Source: Treponema sp. (GTDB taxonomy: Bacteria > Spirochaetota > Spirochaetia > Treponematales > Treponemataceae). From it: a stretch of DNA of 22,873 nucleotides. The position numbers were made by a program, and so were the translations under genes. Below, one piece after another: positions 16,410-22,873 of this stretch (positions are counted from its first letter, which is position 1; each line of letters opens with the position of its first letter). The notes beneath the pieces are model-generated. The model was not told the DNA's origin and searched no databases. It worked only from the letters and a program-made list of their open reading frames with translations. The stretch covers positions 1 to 22,873 of the forward strand of contig JAEDDW010000027.1 of assembly GCA_016293645.1 (NCBI GenBank), in the 5' to 3' direction.

Positions 16410-17123
16410 ATGAATGCAATTGAAATACAGAACGTAACAAAAATATTCCCGGATAAGACAATGGCCCTGGAAGATGTTTCCTTTTCCATAAAGGAAGGAA
16501 GTTTTACAGTCATCGCAGGTTCCAATGGATCCGGGAAAAGTGTACTCATGAGTCTCATCGCAAAACTCGATGAACCTACAAAAGGAAAGATCATCACAAA
16601 GAGCCAGGCCGGTCTTGTCTTTCAAGATGCCGATGCCCAGATTCTTGGAGAAACAGTCGAAGAAGATGTTGCATTCGGAGCCAAAAACTGCGGTCTCAAA
16701 AAAAATGAGCTTGCTCAGAGAATCGACTCGTCATTGAACGCGGCTGGCCTAATGCACAAGAAATCTTCTCCGTCACGTACCCTTTCAGGCGGAGAAAAAA
16801 GAAGGCTGGCTGTTGCCGGAATCCTTGCCATGAACAGGGATATTTTCATTTTTGATGAACCGTACGCAAACCTCGACTGGCCGGGTGTAAAGCAGGTCAA
16901 TGAAATTCTTATCCAGCTGAAAAATGAAAAAAAGACAATAATCGTCCTCACCCACGAGCTTGAAAAAGTTCTTTCCCTTGCCGACACTTTCATCATTCTG
17001 GATAAAGGCAGGATTCGTTTCGACGGAACTGTTGAAGACGGCCTTAAGGAAAATCTAGAACAGTGGAGCATCAGAAATCCACTTGCAGGCGGAATGAAAA
17101 AAGAGGATCTTGTATGGCTGTAG
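16410..17123 (+). CDS. bioM: ECF transporter ATPase of the biotin importer
   Basis: This 237-residue cytoplasmic ATPase powers biotin uptake. Walker A is GSNGSGKS (37-44), the Q-loop is LVFQDADAQILGETVEEDVAFG (Gln72), the signature is LSGGEKRR (125-132), Walker B is IFIFDEP (Asp149, Glu150), and the switch His is His182 in LTHE. The QDADAQI..ETVEEDVAFG stretch is characteristic of ECF ATPases (CbiO/EcfA/BioM). Start ATG 16410 lies 3 bp after bioY without a clear ribosome-binding site, so it is probably coupled. Only one ATPase gene is present, so the complex would use a homodimer. The stop overlaps the next gene by 10 nt. Confidence 0.92.
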   Translation: MNAIEIQNVTKIFPDKTMALEDVSFSIKEGSFTVIAGSNGSGKSVLMSLIAKLDEPTKGKIITKSQAGLVFQDADAQILGETVEEDVAFGAKNCGLKKNELAQRIDSSLNAAGLMHKKSSPSRTLSGGEKRRLAVAGILAMNRDIFIFDEPYANLDWPGVKQVNEILIQLKNEKKTIIVLTHELEKVLSLADTFIILDKGRIRFDGTVEDGLKENLEQWSIRNPLAGGMKKEDLVWL

Positions 17124-17779
17124 AAATGTTCTGCTACAGGAACAGAAATTCAGTACTTTCAAGAATTCCTGCCCTCGCTAAACTCATCTTCATCTTTGTT
17201 CTATGCATCAGCGTGTTCAGGGATTGTGATTACGAAAAACTGAAACTTGGCATCTGCTTTGCTTTCACAGTTCTGCTTTTCATTCTGGGGAAATGCAATT
17301 TCAAGACGGTCTCCGCAATGAAATACGTGCTTACAATCGGAACCCTCATTCTGCTTTTAAGGTCATTCAATTATACTCCGGAAGCATCGATTAATGTTGA
17401 AGGTTTCTGGGCTGGTGTTGAATACACCGTGCGTCTTTTCATAACGGCTCTTGCATGTCAGATCATTTTTGAAACAACTTCACCGATGCAGATTCAATCA
17501 GCTCTTGAGACTGTGGAAACTTTGGTGGCTAAAATAGTTCCGCCTGTAAAAAAACTCCACACAGCACTGCTGATTTCACTCGCAATAAATTTCATGCCCA
17601 TGGTTTTTGAGACATGGAATAAGATACAGAAAGCCGGTCTTGCAAGAAGCCGCAAAAGCCGGAATCCATTCATTACCATAAGAAATTCAATGGCACAATT
17701 CGAAGCTCTTTTTTCCTGCCTTCTATTCAAGGCGGAAACAAAACGAAAAGCAATTCTAAACAGAGGAAACTATGATTAA
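17114..17779 (+). CDS. bioN: ECF transporter transmembrane T component of the biotin importer
   Basis: This 221-residue membrane protein couples the ATPase to BioY. ATG 17114 has GAGG 7 nt upstream; a longer reading from 17063 lies inside the ATPase gene. Four to five hydrophobic segments run from about residue 18 to 140. The coupling-helix motif ARSRKSR is seen near residues 178-184, within AGLARSRKSRN, where ECF T proteins carry an Ala-Arg-Gly/Ser motif. A second basic stretch FKAETKRKAILNRG occurs near the end. The stop overlaps bioB by 8 nt. It is small for the family (EcfT about 260) but matches BioN size. Confidence 0.88.
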   Translation: MAVEMFCYRNRNSVLSRIPALAKLIFIFVLCISVFRDCDYEKLKLGICFAFTVLLFILGKCNFKTVSAMKYVLTIGTLILLLRSFNYTPEASINVEGFWAGVEYTVRLFITALACQIIFETTSPMQIQSALETVETLVAKIVPPVKKLHTALLISLAINFMPMVFETWNKIQKAGLARSRKSRNPFITIRNSMAQFEALFSCLLFKAETKRKAILNRGNYD

Positions 17780-18740
17780 CCTAATTAAAGAAAAGATCAT
17801 CAAGGAAAACTACAGAATAACGAAAGAGGATGCCCTTGCACTTTTTGACCAGCCGCTTGAAGAACTTGCAAAGGCCGCCAACGAAATACGGCTTGCCTGT
17901 GCTCCAAAAACGACAAGCGTATGTTCCATCATAAGCGCACGTCAGGGAAAATGCGGAGAAAACTGCAGGTACTGCGCGCAGAGTGCCCACTGGAAAACAA
18001 GCTGCACAAGCCATTCCATGATAAAACCGGAGGATGCAATTCCACAGTGCAAAAAAGCCATTGAAAACAGAGTTTCACGCCTTTCACTTGTAACAAGCGG
18101 CGTTGGACTCAAGGGACAGGAGTTCGATCAGGCACTTGAATGCTACAAGGAAATTCTAAAGACAACAGACGGAAAACTTTTACTTTGTGCTTCCCACGGA
18201 ATCATTTCCTACGAACAGATGGTTCAGCTTAAGGAAGCAGGAGTTGTAAGATACCATCACAATGTGGAGACAAGCAGAAATTATTTTTCCAAAATCTGCA
18301 CGACACATACCTACGAAGACAGAATCGAAACCATAAGGAACGCAAAAAAGGCAGGACTTGAAATCTGCTCAGGCGGAATCATCGGCATGGGAGAAACCAT
18401 CGAGGACAGAATTGACCTTGCAATGACCATACGCGATCTTGAAGTTCAGTCTGTGCCTGTAAACATCCTGAACCCGATTCCAGGAACACCCCTTGAAAAC
18501 ATCGAAAAGATTTCAAAGGAAGAAGCATTGAAGACCATCGCAGTGTTCCGCTTCATAATGCCGTCACAGTTCATCCGTTGTGCAGCAGGAAGAAAATCCC
18601 TTGGGCAAAACGGACGCGATGCATTTTTAAGCGGAGCCAACGCCCTCATCAGCGGAGATTTTCTTACAGTAGAAGGAAGCACCAACAAGGAAGATCTTGA
18701 AATGCTTGAAGAACTTGGGCTTGAAATAGAAGAATTCTAA
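17772..18740 (+). CDS. bioB: biotin synthase, variant cluster ligation (type II-like)
   Basis: This radical SAM enzyme inserts sulphur into dethiobiotin to give biotin. Residues 61-68 hold the CxxxCxxC motif (Cys61, Cys65, Cys68) for the SAM cluster. YHHNVETS (161-168), TTHTYEDRI (177-185) and CSGGIIGMGE (199-208) are standard BioB stretches. Using E. coli spacing, the auxiliary-cluster ligands Cys128 and Cys188 map to Cys139 and Cys199 (60 apart in both) and Arg260 to Arg269. Cys97 (37 after the last SAM Cys) maps exactly to Ser105, and a Cys (Cys270) stands next to Arg269. This fits the report that most obligate anaerobes have a BioB with an auxiliary 4Fe-4S cluster instead of 2Fe-2S. It starts 8 nt inside bioN with GAGGA upstream. 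No bioF, bioA or bioD is in the window. Confidence 0.93.
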   Translation: MINLIKEKIIKENYRITKEDALALFDQPLEELAKAANEIRLACAPKTTSVCSIISARQGKCGENCRYCAQSAHWKTSCTSHSMIKPEDAIPQCKKAIENRVSRLSLVTSGVGLKGQEFDQALECYKEILKTTDGKLLLCASHGIISYEQMVQLKEAGVVRYHHNVETSRNYFSKICTTHTYEDRIETIRNAKKAGLEICSGGIIGMGETIEDRIDLAMTIRDLEVQSVPVNILNPIPGTPLENIEKISKEEALKTIAVFRFIMPSQFIRCAAGRKSLGQNGRDAFLSGANALISGDFLTVEGSTNKEDLEMLEELGLEIEEF

Positions 18741-18762
18741 CTGAAAACATCCAACCGAAAAA

Positions 18763-19893
18763 ATGTCAGACGCATTCATAATAAACGGCCTGAGGACTTT
18801 CATAGGCCTGAAGAACAAGGCATACAAAAACATTCCGACTGAAGATTTGGCGGGCGAAGTTTTGAAGGAATTGAAACTGCAAAACTCAGCACTTGGAATA
18901 AATGCACAAATGGTAATTGCCGGAAACTGCACAAGCGGAGGCGGAAACCTTGCACGGCTTGCACTCCTCAAAGCAGGACTTGGTGACGACATCCCGGGAA
19001 TCACAATCGATGCCCAGTGTGCATCAGGCCTTGAAAGCATAATGACGGGTTTTGCCAGAATCAAATCAGGCCTTAATTCCGTGGTGATTTGTGGAGGAGC
19101 AGAAAGTGCTTCAACCTGCTGCGTGCGCTCATACAACAAAAACCACCCGAATCATGACCCTGGCAAAGCAGACAATTCCTATGTTTCCGCCCAGTTCATT
19201 CCGGAAACCTTCTGCGAAGATTCAATGATAATGAGCGCAGACGAAACATGCAGGAAGCACGGATTCACTACAGAAGATCTAATTGCGCCCGCTGTTGAAA
19301 GTCATGGGAAGGCTGCAGAATCAGCGGATATAATCAGGGCTCTTGCGATTCCGGTTTTTGGCCTTGAAAAAGATGAAGGAATAAGAAATTCAATTTCCAA
19401 AAAATTCATTGAAAGACTTGCGCCTGTTCTTCCAGACGGAATCATAAACGCTGCCACCAGCTGTCTTTTCAACGACGGTGCGGCATTTGTTACGATTGCG
19501 GATGAAACTACTGCAAAAAAATCCGATGGCCCTCTTTTTAAAATCCGCGATGCAGTTACAGTTGGAGGCCCGCGATTTTTAAGTCCTGAATGCATGATCA
19601 TTGCAATGGAAAAGCTCATTGAAAAATCTGAAGTCAATGAAAGCGAAATCGACAGAATAGATTACAATCAGGCCTTCGCCTGCCTTGACCTTCTGTACAA
19701 AAAAAGATTTTCCAAGCCGTCCAATGCTTTCGGAGGTGCCCTTGCTTACGGTCATCCATATGGAGCGTCCGGTGCCATAGTGGTCCTCCACCTGATGAAG
19801 GCCCTTGAACATTTTGACGAGCACTACGGAATAGCGGCGGTTCCTGCTGCAGGCGGAATTGCAAGTGCCATTCTTTTGGAGAGGATAAAATGA
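18763..19893 (+). CDS. thiolase-family protein, YhfS-like, lacking the second catalytic Cys
   Basis: The 376-residue protein has the thiolase fold. The acyl-accepting Cys86 lies in DAQCASGLES, Asn302 in YNQAFA (usually NEAFA) and His331 in AYGHPYGASGA. The normal C-terminal CxG motif (CIGGG) reads PAAGG, so the Cys acting as base in condensation is Pro361. Length and context match Bacillus subtilis YhfS, whose operon with yhfT and yhfU (bioY) is BirA-controlled. Biotin-linked acyl chemistry (perhaps on a pimelate-type precursor, or removing side chains from biotin relatives) is possible but unproved. It starts 22 bp after bioB without a clear ribosome-binding site, and its stop overlaps the ligase start (ATGA). 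An ordinary acetyl-CoA acetyltransferase role is less likely given the lost Cys. Confidence 0.8.
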   Translation: MSDAFIINGLRTFIGLKNKAYKNIPTEDLAGEVLKELKLQNSALGINAQMVIAGNCTSGGGNLARLALLKAGLGDDIPGITIDAQCASGLESIMTGFARIKSGLNSVVICGGAESASTCCVRSYNKNHPNHDPGKADNSYVSAQFIPETFCEDSMIMSADETCRKHGFTTEDLIAPAVESHGKAAESADIIRALAIPVFGLEKDEGIRNSISKKFIERLAPVLPDGIINAATSCLFNDGAAFVTIADETTAKKSDGPLFKIRDAVTVGGPRFLSPECMIIAMEKLIEKSEVNESEIDRIDYNQAFACLDLLYKKRFSKPSNAFGGALAYGHPYGASGAIVVLHLMKALEHFDEHYGIAAVPAAGGIASAILLERIK

Positions 19894-20951
19894 AACATCT
19901 GCATCTGATTCACCAGGACGAGCCGGAACTTCAGCTGAAGGAATTTACATCGAACCTTGGTTCATGCATTCCAATCATTGCCCCACGGAAGCTTGACGAT
20001 TCAATCATTGAAGCCGTGGAAATACCAAAGGAAGCAGATTTTGCAGTCGCCTCATCAGGCACTACAGGAAAACCAAAATTATATTTCAGAACAAAAAAAA
20101 GCTGGACTGATTTTTTCCCGGAGCAGAATGAGCTATTTTCAATCAATTCAGGCTCAAGAATTTTCATCCACGGAAGTCTTGCATTCACCGGCAACCTGAA
20201 CATTGCCTATGAAGCGGTGGAAAATGGAGCATTCCTGCATTGCGAATCTTCATTCCGCGCTCAAGTCTGGGCGGAGGAAATCCTAAAAAACAGAATCGAC
20301 ACCATCTACCTGATTCCAGACAAACTTCTGCACCTAGTCCGCCACGGAGGAAAATTTGAAAACATCAGGACAATAATCTGCGGCTCACAGTTCATAAGCG
20401 AAAAACTTTTTGAGATGACCCGCTTTTGTTTTCCCAATGCAAAAATAATACTTTACTACGGTTCTTCTGAAGTAAATTATGTGTCCTACAATGTGCTGAA
20501 TGAAAAACCTGCCCACGAAAACTGTGTAGGAAAAATATTCGATTCCATAAAGGTGAAATTTTCACCGGAAGGAAACATCCTTGTTGACTCGCCTTTTTCC
20601 GTCTGCGGAATTTCAGGTTACTATGACACAAAAGACAAAGGTTATCTGAAAGACGGACTTCTGTATCTTAACGGCCGCTCCGACGACCAGCTGAACATTC
20701 TTGGAGAAAAAATAAATGCCTGTGAAATCAAAAAGCGGCTGCTTCAGGTTTCCAATATCGAAGAATGTGAAATCAGTGTGGAAGAAAAGAATTCAAAGAA
20801 AATTGTCGTTGCCCACATATCAGGAAAAGATCTTCCATCATCTTTGCCAAATTCAGTTTTTGACGGACTGTCTCCCGTTTTCATTCCTCAAAAATACATC
20901 CATTATGAAAAACTCCCAAGAAACGAAAGCGGAAAAATCTGCCTGAGATAA
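19890..20951 (+). CDS. short acyl-CoA/ACP ligase-like adenylate-forming enzyme, YhfT-like
   Basis: The 353-residue protein belongs to the adenylate-forming (AMP-binding) superfamily. The P-loop SSGTTGKPK is at residues 55-63, YYGSSE at 189-194, GYLKDG with Asp255, NGR with Arg263, ILGEKI at 270-275, and the C-terminal catalytic Lys349 in ESGKI. All core motifs are present, but the first roughly 100-120 residues seen in common ligases (YhfT is about 480 aa) are missing, so the P-loop lies unusually near the start. The ATG overlaps the thiolase stop, with GAGAGGA upstream. It probably charges a carboxylic acid with CoA or ACP for use by the adjacent thiolase. The substrate is unknown. It is the last gene of the biotin cluster and ends 20 bp from the convergent recR without a visible terminator. 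Confidence 0.8.
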   Translation: MKHLHLIHQDEPELQLKEFTSNLGSCIPIIAPRKLDDSIIEAVEIPKEADFAVASSGTTGKPKLYFRTKKSWTDFFPEQNELFSINSGSRIFIHGSLAFTGNLNIAYEAVENGAFLHCESSFRAQVWAEEILKNRIDTIYLIPDKLLHLVRHGGKFENIRTIICGSQFISEKLFEMTRFCFPNAKIILYYGSSEVNYVSYNVLNEKPAHENCVGKIFDSIKVKFSPEGNILVDSPFSVCGISGYYDTKDKGYLKDGLLYLNGRSDDQLNILGEKINACEIKKRLLQVSNIEECEISVEEKNSKKIVVAHISGKDLPSSLPNSVFDGLSPVFIPQKYIHYEKLPRNESGKICLR

Positions 20952-20971
20952 TGCAGACAAAACTTCGCCGC

Positions 20972-21559
20972 TTAAAATTGTGTCCTTCCACGGAAGCTTC
21001 TTGCCAGTGTAAGTCGGTCTGCATATTCAAGGTCACCGCCAACAGGCAGGCCGGAAGCAAGGCGTGTAACGGTCACACCGCTGTCAGCAAGAATCCGTTG
21101 AATGTACAGAGCTGTAGTGTCACCTTCAACGGTAGGGTTTGTTGCAAGGATTACTTCCTTTACAGCCCCTTCCTTGACGCGATCCACAAGGGAACTGATA
21201 CGCAGCTTGTCCGGAGTCATCCCTTCGAGGGGAGAAATCACACCACCGAGGACATGAAAGAGCCCATGGAATTCGTGGCTGCTTTCAATTGTCGCAGCAT
21301 CCTGAGGCTGTTCCACGACACAGATGACGCTGCGGTCACGGGTAACATCGGAACATACGGGACAAGGATCTTCTTCCGTCCACGAACCGCAGATGGAGCA
21401 TGGCTTAATCTTTTCCTGCAATGTCCTTATCTGCTCCGCAAAGCGCGACATGAAGTAGCTGTCTGCCTTGAGCAGGCTGTTTGCAATGCGGGCTGCAGAT
21501 TTTTTTCCGATGCCCGGAAGATGAGAAAAACTTTCTGTAAGTTCATCAAGTGCATTCAT
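20972..21559 (-). CDS. recR: recombination mediator protein RecR
   Basis: RecR works with RecO (and RecF) to load RecA on gapped DNA. The 195-residue length is standard. The N-terminal LTESFSHLPGIGKKSAARIA is the helix-hairpin-helix, followed by the zinc finger CSICGSWTEEDPCPVC (about residues 54-69), the Toprim domain with VICVVEQPQD and ILATNPTVEGDTTALYI, and the C-terminal ASGLPVGGDLEYAD walker-like motif. All are intact. It lies 18 bp downstream of ybaB on the same strand, the common ybaB-recR pairing. dnaX, which often precedes them, is not here. Confidence 0.97.
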   Translation of the reverse strand: MNALDELTESFSHLPGIGKKSAARIANSLLKADSYFMSRFAEQIRTLQEKIKPCSICGSWTEEDPCPVCSDVTRDRSVICVVEQPQDAATIESSHEFHGLFHVLGGVISPLEGMTPDKLRISSLVDRVKEGAVKEVILATNPTVEGDTTALYIQRILADSGVTVTRLASGLPVGGDLEYADRLTLARSFRGRTQF

Positions 21560-21577
21560 TTTTAAATTACCTGCAGA

Positions 21578-21883
21578 TCAAAGGCCGGGAATATTCATTC
21601 CGCCAAGCATGGGACCAAGTTCCGACTTCATCTTTTCCTGCATGTTTTCCATGGCAGCATGATGTGCCGCAACGATAAGGTCCTGGAGCATTCCAACATC
21701 GCGGTTGTCCACGCAGATCGGATCAAGCTTGATGTCCATGAGCTCAAATTTTCCGTTCAGCGTAACCTGAACCATGTTGCCGCCGGAAGATCCCGTAGCA
21801 CGAAGAGCCCCAAGCTTTTCCTGTGCTTCCTTAAGCTGGTTCTGCAAACCGCCCAAATTTTTCATCATCTCAAATGGATTCAT
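21578..21883 (-). CDS. ybaB: YbaB/EbfC nucleoid-associated DNA-binding protein
   Basis: This 101-residue protein belongs to the YbaB/EbfC family of dimeric DNA-binding, nucleoid-associated proteins (EbfC is the Borrelia member). It opens with a helix (NPFEMMKNLGGLQNQLKEAQEKL). GGNMVQVTLNGKFELMDIKLDP is the central sheet, and LIVAAHHAAMENMQEKMKSELG is the C-terminal helix, as in the family. AAGGA lies 7 nt before the ATG on the minus strand. The downstream neighbour recR suggests a shared transcript. The palindromic repeat at 21910-21944 lies just upstream. Confidence 0.96.
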   Translation of the reverse strand: MNPFEMMKNLGGLQNQLKEAQEKLGALRATGSSGGNMVQVTLNGKFELMDIKLDPICVDNRDVGMLQDLIVAAHHAAMENMQEKMKSELGPMLGGMNIPGL

Positions 21884-21909
21884 AATATTATCCTTGTATT
21901 AGTAAACTA

Positions 21910-21944
21910 TGGATTGCCACGGCATTTCATGCCTCGCAATGACA
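21910..21944. repeat. small imperfect palindrome resembling a widespread dispersed repeat
   Basis: Nested inverted repeats, ATTGC (21913-21917) with GCAAT (21936-21940) and GGCAT (21921-21925) with ATGCC (21929-21933), form a 35-bp hairpin-prone unit. The outer form, GTCATTGCGAG on one strand and TGGATTGCCACG on the other, matches a dispersed repeat I recall from many bacterial genomes. It lies between the argC stop and ybaB. Confidence 0.5.
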
Positions 21945-22000
21945 GAAAACAATTTTCTCGTCTTTTCTTGCCGTCGGAGCAGATGAAAGTTCCCGATGGG

Positions 22001-22016
22001 AGTGTTCATCAACACT
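22001..22016. repeat. short hairpin downstream of argC
   Basis: AGTGTT and AACACT form a perfect 6-bp stem around CATC. No T-run follows in either direction, so a termination role is doubtful. Confidence 0.3.
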
Positions 22017-22037
22017 ACTACTCAATGCTTTTCTTGA

Positions 22038-22873
22038 TTATACCAGCCCTGTTGTCTCGTCGATACCCATCATGATGTTGAGAGACTGAACCGCGGCTCC
22101 CGAAGCACCCTTTCCAAGATTATCAAGTCTTGTAGTGACGCAGATACGGTCATCGTTTCCGTATACGAAAACTTCCATCATGTTTGTATTTGCAAGAGTA
22201 TTGGCCGGAATGAAAGGTTCCGCAAGAGTTCCTTCACCCATGAAGCCTGCAACCTTTACAAAATTGCATCCTTCGTAGTGGGAAGCAAACATTTCCCAAA
22301 CATCCTTTGCAGTAACTTTTTTTGCAAGCAGCCTTGTAAAAAGACCGATCGTGACAGTCATGCCCTGAAAGTAATCACAGACATAAGGATTGAAAATCGG
22401 CTCATATTCAAGCCCCGGAATTATCTTCATTTCAGGAAGATGCTTGTGTCCCTGGGTGAGTGCATAAAGACGAGGACTGTCCAGTTCAAAATTGCGGCCG
22501 TCTGCTTCATAAAGTGCGATCGCCTTTTTCCCGGCTCCGGAATAACCTGAAACCGCATTGGCGCATACAGGATAGTCCTTTGGCATGATTTCACTTTTTA
22601 CGAGAGGATATGCAATTGCATTGAAACCGCTGGCATAGCATCCGGGATTTGCAACGCGGTTTGATTTTTCGATTTTCTCACGAAAGCTTTTATCCAGTTC
22701 AGGGAATCCGTAGGCCCATGCAGGATTTACGCGGTGTGCCGTTGAAGCATCGATGATTCTTGTCTTTGGATTGGTGCAAAGTGATACGGCCTCGATGGAA
22801 GCCGCATCAGGAAGACAGAGGAAAGTGAAGTCGGATGCATTGATGCACTTGGCGCGCTCACTGCTGTCCTTGC
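22038..22873 (-). CDS. argC: N-acetyl-gamma-glutamyl-phosphate reductase, type 2 (partial, N-terminus outside window)
   Basis: The enzyme reduces N-acetyl-glutamyl phosphate to the semialdehyde in arginine synthesis. The frame stays open from the stop at 22038-22040 to the right window edge; the internal ATG at 22586 is not the start. The visible 278 codons include DASTAHRV, WAYGFPEL, the catalytic NPGCYASGF (nucleophilic Cys), SGYSGAGKKA and a C-terminal NMMEVFV and TTRLDNLGKGASGAAVQSLN segment. The DASTAHRV..WAYGFPEL form is that of the shorter type 2 ArgC (about 310 residues), so roughly 30 N-terminal residues with the NADP-binding loop lie beyond the edge. It is separated by 154 bp from ybaB, and other arg genes may lie outside. 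Confidence 0.93.
   Translation of the reverse strand, partial: KDSSERAKCINASDFTFLCLPDAASIEAVSLCTNPKTRIIDASTAHRVNPAWAYGFPELDKSFREKIEKSNRVANPGCYASGFNAIAYPLVKSEIMPKDYPVCANAVSGYSGAGKKAIALYEADGRNFELDSPRLYALTQGHKHLPEMKIIPGLEYEPIFNPYVCDYFQGMTVTIGLFTRLLAKKVTAKDVWEMFASHYEGCNFVKVAGFMGEGTLAEPFIPANTLANTNMMEVFVYGNDDRICVTTRLDNLGKGASGAAVQSLNIMMGIDETTGLV

Noticed and set aside
20951..21565. 204-codon plus-strand frame after the ligase gene
   Set aside because: It is antisense to recR, which has all its motifs.
22001..22016. Rho-independent terminator for argC
   Set aside because: The stem is only 6 bp and no T-run follows on the minus strand.

Overview
The window looks like a chromosomal segment from an anaerobic, host-associated spirochaete, most likely a Treponema. 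This rests on moderate GC, an MCE-type (Mla-like) lipid transporter implying an outer membrane, biotin salvage genes of a kind common in anaerobes, a type 2 ArgC, and decayed DUF4469-type DNA-binding protein sequence. The taxonomic call is inference. No rRNA, tRNA, CRISPR array, prophage or intact transposase was found.

Layout. (1) Positions 1-2500 are an AT-rich accessory patch. It holds a decayed copy and an intact copy of a secreted HEXXH protein resembling DUF4932, then a remnant of a DUF4469-like gene on the minus strand that carries a 64-bp palindromic insertion flanked by 6-bp direct repeats. (2) Positions 2510-8780 hold a two-gene alpha-glucan operon: malQ and a very large GH13 protein with a histone-H1-like Lys/Ala/Thr tail. 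It is closed by a strong hairpin shared with the convergent thrC. (3) Positions 8797-11458 (minus) carry a hisA-hisI-hisE triple fusion followed by thrC. (4) Positions 11580-14854 (plus) carry mlaE-mlaF-mlaD and an exported helical-repeat protein. (5) Positions 14879-20951 (plus) carry a biotin locus: birA, bioY, an ECF ATPase, an ECF transmembrane protein, bioB, a thiolase-like gene and a short acyl-CoA-ligase-like gene. The genes overlap or nearly touch, so they are probably one transcription unit. (6) Positions 20972-22873 (minus) carry argC (partial, running off the window), ybaB and recR.

The biotin locus is the most interesting part. BirA has a DNA-binding domain, and a near-perfect BirA-type operator lies across the birA start codon. 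BioY with the ATPase and T component form a biotin importer. BioB would convert dethiobiotin to biotin, but bioF, bioA and bioD are absent here. The last two genes resemble Bacillus subtilis yhfS and yhfT, which lie with the bioY paralogue yhfU in the BirA regulon and whose role is not settled. Three proteins of the locus show changes at normally conserved functional positions: BioB has Ser in place of the Cys97 cluster ligand and a Cys beside the ligand Arg, BirA has a degenerate GRGRRG loop, and the thiolase lacks its second catalytic Cys. The BioB pattern fits the 4Fe-4S (type II) biotin synthases reported from obligate anaerobes.
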